Shown here: positions 60,163-64,000 of the stretch, piece by piece
Layout of the letters: the number at the start of each line of letters is the position of its first letter
How positions within the stretch are numbered: position 1 is the stretch's first letter
DNA from: Lentibacillus lipolyticus
GTDB lineage: Bacteria; Bacillota; Bacilli; Bacillales; Amphibacillaceae
DNA: 64,000 nt
NCBI GenBank assembly: GCA_004145795.1
Contig: SEIO01000010.1
Coordinates: forward strand, 18,838 to 82,837
Reading direction: 5' to 3'
Program-made: the position numbers and the translations under genes
The notes under the pieces: model-generated
The model's input: only the letters and a program-made list of their open reading frames with translations
Database searches by the model: none
What the model was told of the DNA's origin: nothing

Positions 60163-60489
60163 AACAGACACCCCCAAAAAAGTTATTTTATGTAACAGCA
60201 TCATCGTTACCGAATTGTTAAAGACACTATTGATAATAGCAAAGTTCAAGACCTATAAGCAAATAAATCAGAAGAAAGGGCGCTCATCAAGGCTATGAGT
60301 GACCGAATGTGGCCAGAATTCGTTGCTTCGGGCTCTCACCTTACTTATACCAGCCCGACTAGAGCCACACAAAACTAGCATGTGAAATACGTTAAGATTT
60401 CACATGCTAGTATGGTGGTCATTCGTTATTTCTCTAAAAGTGAACCCCTTTGCTTTAAAACAGGGCGCGGCTCTCCGAAAACCAGTCGT
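60163..60489. other. 327-bp gap between gatC and the Na+/proline symporter gene
   Basis: No gene is seen. It contains the symporter terminator (60374-60411) and, at about 60280-60372, an inverted-repeat-rich stretch (GGCTCT with AGAGCC; CGAAT with ATTCG; GAG...CCGA with TCGG...CTC) that may be a repeat or a structured leader of gatCAB. A weak promoter for gatC (TTGCTT-18-TATTAT on the minus strand, near 60240-60270) is possible. Confidence 0.4.
60374..60411 (-). terminator. Terminator of the Na+/proline symporter gene
   Basis: ACTAGCATGTGAAA pairs perfectly with TTTCACATGCTAGT around a 10-nt loop; TTTTG follows on the minus strand. It resembles the stem at 6875-6918. Confidence 0.78.
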
Positions 60490-62010
60490 TTATTTATTCA
60501 ATTCAGCAACTGTTTGGTCAAATTCCGTCTTCACACCATCAGATGGCTTACCGGCAAGGCTGATGATAACCGCCACAATCAGGTTAAGAAGAAACCCTGG
60601 CACGATTTCATACAAATCAAAGATACCTCCGGACAGAAAATCGCCCCAGATGATAACGGTTACGGCACCAACGACAATTCCCGCAAGTGCTCCGTTACGT
60701 GTAATGCCACGCCAGAAAAGAGCCAGCAAAATCGTTGGGCCGAACGCAGCACCAAACCCTGCCCAAGCATAGCTTACTAGATTAAGCACCGAGCTTTCCG
60801 GGTTGATAGCAATCACTGCTGCAATCAGTGCAATCACAAGAGTCGCTGCACGTCCAACCCAAACAAGCTCCTTATCCGTTGCCTCGCGCCGGAAAATAGC
60901 CTTATAGAAATCCTCCGCTACTGCAGACGAAGAAACAAGCAATTGCGAGTCAATGGTACTCATAATTGCTGATAGAATTGCCGCCAATAATATACCGGCA
61001 ATCACTGGATGAAACAAAAGCTGCGAGAATGCAATAAAGATTTTTTCTGGATCGTCCAGCATTTGTACGCCATTTTCCGTTATAACTGATATACCGTACT
61101 CGCTTAAAACTGCCACATCCTGCGTATTGATGAACGCCAGACCGGCCAGACCAGTAAAAATGGCTCCATACAGGCCAAGAATCATCCAGGTAGTCCCGAT
61201 GAACTTTGCTTTCGGAACATCCTTCGGGGAACGTAACGCCATAAAGCGGACAATGATATGCGGCTGTCCAAAATAGCCAAGTCCCCAAGCAATCGATGAA
61301 ATAATAGCAATCATTCCAACACCTTCGATCATATTCAAATGATCCGGGCTAATGTCACCGACGGCCTGAACAGTCGCATCCCATCCTCCGATTTTATTAA
61401 TAGCGATGATTGGTACAGCAATTAAAGCAACAAACATCAATGACCCCTGCAGAAAGTCCGTCCAGGCAACTGCTAGAAATCCACCCAGCAACGTATAGGA
61501 CACTACCACAAGTGTGCCAATCCATAAAGCCGACTGGTACGGCAGGCCAAATGACGCCTCAAATAATTTCGCGCCAGCCACCATTCCCGACGATGTGTAA
61601 AAGGTAAAGAATAATAGAATTACCAGAGCAGAGATAAGCCGAAGCACATGGGAATGGTCCTTAAACCGGTTCTCCAGAAAATCAGGTACGGTAATCGAAT
61701 TATTGGCTACCACGGTATAAACCCGTAATCGCTTAGCAACAAACTGCCAGTTCAGATAGGCACCGACTGAAAGCCCAATGGCCATCCATGCTTCCGCAAG
61801 CCCTGATGCATATATGGCCCCGGGAAGTCCCAGCAAGAGCCAGCCGCTCATGTCCGAGGCACCAGCACTCAACGCCGCCACTCCGGGTGACAGTTTTCGA
61901 CCGCCCAGGACATAGTCAGACAGGTCATTCGTCATCCGATACATAATGATTCCGATGACAAGCATTCCAATTAAATAAACAATAAACGTAATCAGTGTTT
62001 CCTGCCCCAC
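60490..62010 (-). CDS. opuE: Sodium/proline symporter (OpuE/PutP family)
   Basis: A 506-aa solute:sodium symporter with thirteen predicted helices, importing proline with Na+ for osmoprotection or nutrition. YVLGGRKLSPGVAALSAGASDMSGWLLLGLPG (Na+ site), SITVPDFLENRF, GGFLAVAWTDFLQG and WAGFGAAFGPTILLALFW are PutP-family marks. The start is GTG at 62010, directly after the stop of the 34-aa gene, so translation is coupled. opuE lies beside gatCAB in B. subtilis too; this favours OpuE over PutP. Confidence 0.9.
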   Translation of the reverse strand: MGQETLITFIVYLIGMLVIGIIMYRMTNDLSDYVLGGRKLSPGVAALSAGASDMSGWLLLGLPGAIYASGLAEAWMAIGLSVGAYLNWQFVAKRLRVYTVVANNSITVPDFLENRFKDHSHVLRLISALVILLFFTFYTSSGMVAGAKLFEASFGLPYQSALWIGTLVVVSYTLLGGFLAVAWTDFLQGSLMFVALIAVPIIAINKIGGWDATVQAVGDISPDHLNMIEGVGMIAIISSIAWGLGYFGQPHIIVRFMALRSPKDVPKAKFIGTTWMILGLYGAIFTGLAGLAFINTQDVAVLSEYGISVITENGVQMLDDPEKIFIAFSQLLFHPVIAGILLAAILSAIMSTIDSQLLVSSSAVAEDFYKAIFRREATDKELVWVGRAATLVIALIAAVIAINPESSVLNLVSYAWAGFGAAFGPTILLALFWRGITRNGALAGIVVGAVTVIIWGDFLSGGIFDLYEIVPGFLLNLIVAVIISLAGKPSDGVKTEFDQTVAELNK

Positions 62011-62115
62011 TTACTCTCTCCCTTCCGTGATCATGGTGATTATGGACAGCAAAATTAATACAGGCATCGGGATAAACAGCCACATCCACGTAGCACCTGA
62101 AATAGCATACTCCAT
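62011..62115 (-). CDS. Symporter small accessory protein, 34 aa
   Basis: A tiny single-helix protein, MEYAISGATWMWLFIPMPVL, then ILLSIITMITEGRE. GGGGGAGGGGAG stands before its ATG, one of the strongest ribosome sites in the window. Its TAA is followed with no gap by the GTG of the symporter. Small one-helix proteins in this position have been described as symporter accessory proteins; the exact role is unknown. Probably a subunit that binds or stabilises the symporter. Confidence 0.8.
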   Translation of the reverse strand: MEYAISGATWMWLFIPMPVLILLSIITMITEGRE

Positions 62116-62181
62116 TGTACTCCCCTCCCCCTTATACAAATTTCCTGCTTTTGTTCAACCTATGCCTAAAGCACTATAACT

Positions 62182-62210
62182 ATTATAAATTGTTTTACTT
62201 CTAGTAACAA
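62182..62210 (-). promoter_or_regulatory. SigA promoter of the proline transport operon
   Basis: On the minus strand TTGTTA (62205-62210), a 17-bp spacer and a perfect TATAAT (62182-62187). It lies 67 bp upstream of the 34-aa gene. Confidence 0.7.
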
Positions 62211-62319
62211 AAATTAAAATTCGAAAAGGTTCTGATGACAGAATAAGTGTGTCTCTGTAGCATGTTACTGATAATACTTGCGACCAAATTTAGGACTGTT
62301 GTATTTTACGTCACCCTTC

Positions 62320-62365
62320 TTCCGAGGAGGCTGAAGCCGTGCCCGCGGACGACTGCCCGGAGCGG
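62320..62365. repeat. Truncated copy of the fold-back interspersed repeat
   Basis: CCGAGGAGGCTGAAGCCGTG followed by CCCGCGGA and GCCCGGAGCG parallels the 3' half of the 15936-16098 element (CCGAGGCTGAGGCCGTGCCC ... GCCGGAGCG). Only one arm is left. Confidence 0.5.
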
Positions 62366-62396
62366 AAATCAATTCTACCCTGTCATGTGATAGACC

Positions 62397-62440
62397 AAAA
62401 AAACATCCCTTTTCCACTAGAAACAGGAAAAAGGGATGCT
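62397..62440 (-). terminator. Terminator of camS
   Basis: CATCCCTTTTCC pairs with GGAAAAAGGGATG around about 10 nt, with TTTTTT following on the minus strand, just past the stop at 62453. Confidence 0.82.
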
Positions 62441-62452
62441 GTCTCATCTGCT

Positions 62453-63694
62453 TTACTTGTCAAAAATATGCACAGTTGGCTCTTCTTCGCCGGCATTGCG
62501 GTAGATGACACTTTCCATTTTTTCGTTTGATTTAACTTTAATTTCCAGATCATAATAATCCTGAAACATTTCTTTCACAAGGCCATACGTATACTGGGTA
62601 AAACCTATTACTTCACCTTTCCCGTAAAATTCAAGCGGAATGGTCAGCGTCAATTTTTGCAGCTCTTCATTGATGTAAAAGCCTTCTCCAATCACACCGA
62701 CATAGTTAGGAAAGTATTCCTGTATTTTGTCACCAAAGTCCATAACTAGCTGTTGCTGATCATAATACTTTTCTTCGCCCTCATCCGATGGAAAAAGGAT
62801 ATTTTCCTCATGAACCGTTTCCCAGTCGCCAATTTGCCTATCACCACCGGACACCCCGGTCTTGGCCACATAGCTGCCTGGTACCGGGGAGCCCGGATCT
62901 TCTTCTCTGTAGATGGCAAACATGATTGGTATATCGCTCATTTCTTCGATTTTCCTGACACGCTCTAAAACGGTCTGAGCGATTTCCTTGCCTTTTTTCA
63001 GCATCGTTTCTTTATCAATCATCTTATGATACGTCGCACCACCCGTTTCTGTCTGAAAAGCGTAGTCAGACTTCATGGCAATCCCAATAGATGCCCCGAT
63101 CAGATCGACGGTATTGTCTTCGTTCTTTTTCAGGAAATTGTGTTCAAGTATGTGTGTTAAATATTTCGGATTATTTTCCTGTTGCTTTTTCGACTCATCA
63201 TCCGCGATAGCTGGATTCAATCCAAGCTGCAGTTCTTTCCGGATTTCAGCTTTATCTTCCTCATCCACCGATTGGCCGTTTTCTTCCAGAAAGCTCACTT
63301 GTTTATTCAATTCCTCTTTCAGCTGATCTTCTGTCAAATTCCGGTCCAACCATTTATAGAGCATATCGGAGGTTAAATATTGTCCCTCTTCGAAAAAGTA
63401 CTTTTCCGGATCATAATACTCTTTGGAAAGACGCCGCAGCCCTGTCTCCATCTCCCCAATATCTATCCGGTTCATCACCTGATTCGTAATAACACCACGC
63501 GAGGCACTGGTGCGATACGGCAGGATGGTCCGGTAATTTTCTTCCGACAGCTGGTAACTGGGAACGATAGATTTCTCCTGCTGTTTTGACTTTTCTTCGT
63601 TCGGCACCACTTCATCTTCATTGTTGTTTAATGATGGTGAACAGCCTGCCAGGGTGAGGAGCGTGATAGATAGCCAGATCATTGCTTTTTTCAA
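62453..63694 (-). CDS. CamS-family sex-pheromone lipoprotein (YerH-like)
   Basis: A 413-aa exported lipoprotein. Lipobox LAGC ends a short signal peptide near residue 18, followed by a charged linker (NNNEDEVVPNEEKSKQQEK). The CamS domain has YQLSEENYRTILPYRTSASRG, SSDMLYKWLDRNLT-type (TSDMLYKWLDRNLTEDQL), LTHILEHNFLKK and the C-terminal FTQYTYGLVKEMFQDYYDLEIKV. In staphylococci the cleaved signal peptide of CamS acts as an enterococcal pheromone; the domain function is unknown. Start is probably TTG at 63694 after GTGGAG; ATG at 63682 is possible. Its position next to opuE and gatCAB is as in B. subtilis. Confidence 0.87.
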   Translation of the reverse strand: MKKAMIWLSITLLTLAGCSPSLNNNEDEVVPNEEKSKQQEKSIVPSYQLSEENYRTILPYRTSASRGVITNQVMNRIDIGEMETGLRRLSKEYYDPEKYFFEEGQYLTSDMLYKWLDRNLTEDQLKEELNKQVSFLEENGQSVDEEDKAEIRKELQLGLNPAIADDESKKQQENNPKYLTHILEHNFLKKNEDNTVDLIGASIGIAMKSDYAFQTETGGATYHKMIDKETMLKKGKEIAQTVLERVRKIEEMSDIPIMFAIYREEDPGSPVPGSYVAKTGVSGGDRQIGDWETVHEENILFPSDEGEEKYYDQQQLVMDFGDKIQEYFPNYVGVIGEGFYINEELQKLTLTIPLEFYGKGEVIGFTQYTYGLVKEMFQDYYDLEIKVKSNEKMESVIYRNAGEEEPTVHIFDK

Positions 63695-63824
63695 GATTCT
63701 CCACTCCCTCAATAAAATAATGTTTTCTTAGAAATGCTTCGTTTTTCTTCGAATTTCTTTTGATTAATTGAAGTCCATAGCGGTCTTTATTCCTTTTAAT
63801 TACATCAAAGGATAAATATGGAAT

Positions 63825-63980
63825 TTATGAGTTAATCCGAATAAGCTTTAATGGGGGTTTTCCATTAAATGGGTAATTAACCTTATGATCGCACCTTGGA
63901 TCTCCACATTTACATGGCGGTGGACCCTCCCATGTCTCTCGGCGTCTATGCGCGCAAATTCCTTCGTTCGACCTAACCAT
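63825..63980 (-). CDS. Possible short Cys-rich protein, 51 aa
   Basis: An ATG-started frame contains a compact metal-site-like motif, PPPCKCGDPRCDH (about residues 20-32), then NYPFNGKPPLKL and IRINS. There is no clear ribosome site before the ATG. A second leftward frame, entering from the window edge and ending at about 63850, overlaps it. It may be a repeat-borne sequence rather than a gene. Its N-terminal context lies beyond the window. Confidence 0.3.
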   Translation of the reverse strand: MVRSNEGICAHRRRETWEGPPPCKCGDPRCDHKVNYPFNGKPPLKLIRINS

Positions 63981-64000
63981 GGTGGATGCCGGAAATGCTC

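Larger units (their letters stand above)
62116..62452. other. 337-bp gap between the proline operon and camS
   Basis: It holds the proline operon promoter (62182-62210), an imperfect end of the interspersed repeat (about 62320-62365, GGCTGAAGCCGTGCCCGCGG) and the camS terminator (62397-62440). No gene is seen. Confidence 0.6.

Noticed and set aside
62125-62155. SigB promoter for the proline transport operon
   Set aside because: A GTTGAA-14-TTGTAT stretch exists, but the -10 match is poor and the start would fall on the ribosome site of the 34-aa gene.

Overview
The window comes from a low-to-mid GC Bacillaceae chromosome. A moderately halophilic genus such as Virgibacillus, Lentibacillus or Oceanobacillus is my inference from protein resemblance and from blocks of genes ordered as in Bacillus subtilis: pdaA/yfkD/yfkF/yfkH-I-J; gatCAB-dgkB-rlmCD with opuE and camS; a riboflavin operon. 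No tRNA, rRNA, CRISPR array, prophage or intact insertion sequence was seen.

Layout. 1-2.1 kb: 5' part of clpE under CtsR-type control. 2.1-11.9 kb: acyl-CoA synthetase, a PAS-GGDEF-EAL-PilZ protein, pdaA, an ion/organic-acid antiporter, yfkD, OsmC and an MFS pump. 12-13.5 kb: amino-acid ABC permease and binding protein. 13.7-15.8 kb: P1B-4 metal ATPase (pfeT-like) with PerR-like and Fur-like boxes. 15.9-16.1 kb: an interspersed fold-back repeat. 16.2-21 kb: yfkH/I/J, SRAP protein, glutaminase, PbuE-like pump. 21-23.6 kb: a CAP-domain wall protein and mreBH, with a WalR-type box and a SigI-like promoter candidate between them.

24-36.8 kb is the most interesting part. It encodes an enzyme set that fits, step by step, conversion of L-lysine to crotonyl-CoA: lysine 6-dehydrogenase; an aldehyde dehydrogenase for allysine; an aminotransferase for 2-aminoadipate; a ThDP decarboxylase of the acetolactate-synthase fold (proposed 2-oxoadipate decarboxylase); a second aldehyde dehydrogenase (glutarate semialdehyde); a family III CoA-transferase; and an acyl-CoA dehydrogenase carrying glutaryl-CoA dehydrogenase residues. 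An IclR regulator, a DUF3870 protein and a divergent Na+-dependent NSS transporter complete the island. Its two converging operons meet at a 42-bp minisatellite.

36.9-42.3 kb: CoA-disulfide reductase, an unrecognised 223-aa protein, a DMT exporter, an ABC-F ATPase (yfmR-like) and a small membrane protein that appears to start at ATT. 42.6-46.4 kb: ribD-ribE-ribBA-ribH behind an FMN riboswitch. 46.6-49.1 kb: a filterless channel-like membrane protein, a small GNAT protein, heme O synthase and a 64-aa protein. 49.3-52.9 kb: ferric-iron ABC transporter behind a perfect Fur box. 53-60.2 kb: rlmCD, a two-gene DUF3100-type membrane system, dgkB and gatCAB. 60.5-63.7 kb: Na+/proline symporter with its 34-aa accessory protein, and the CamS lipoprotein. 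The right edge holds only a short Cys-rich reading frame.

All calls rest on reading the sequence and on remembered family features. No database search was run.
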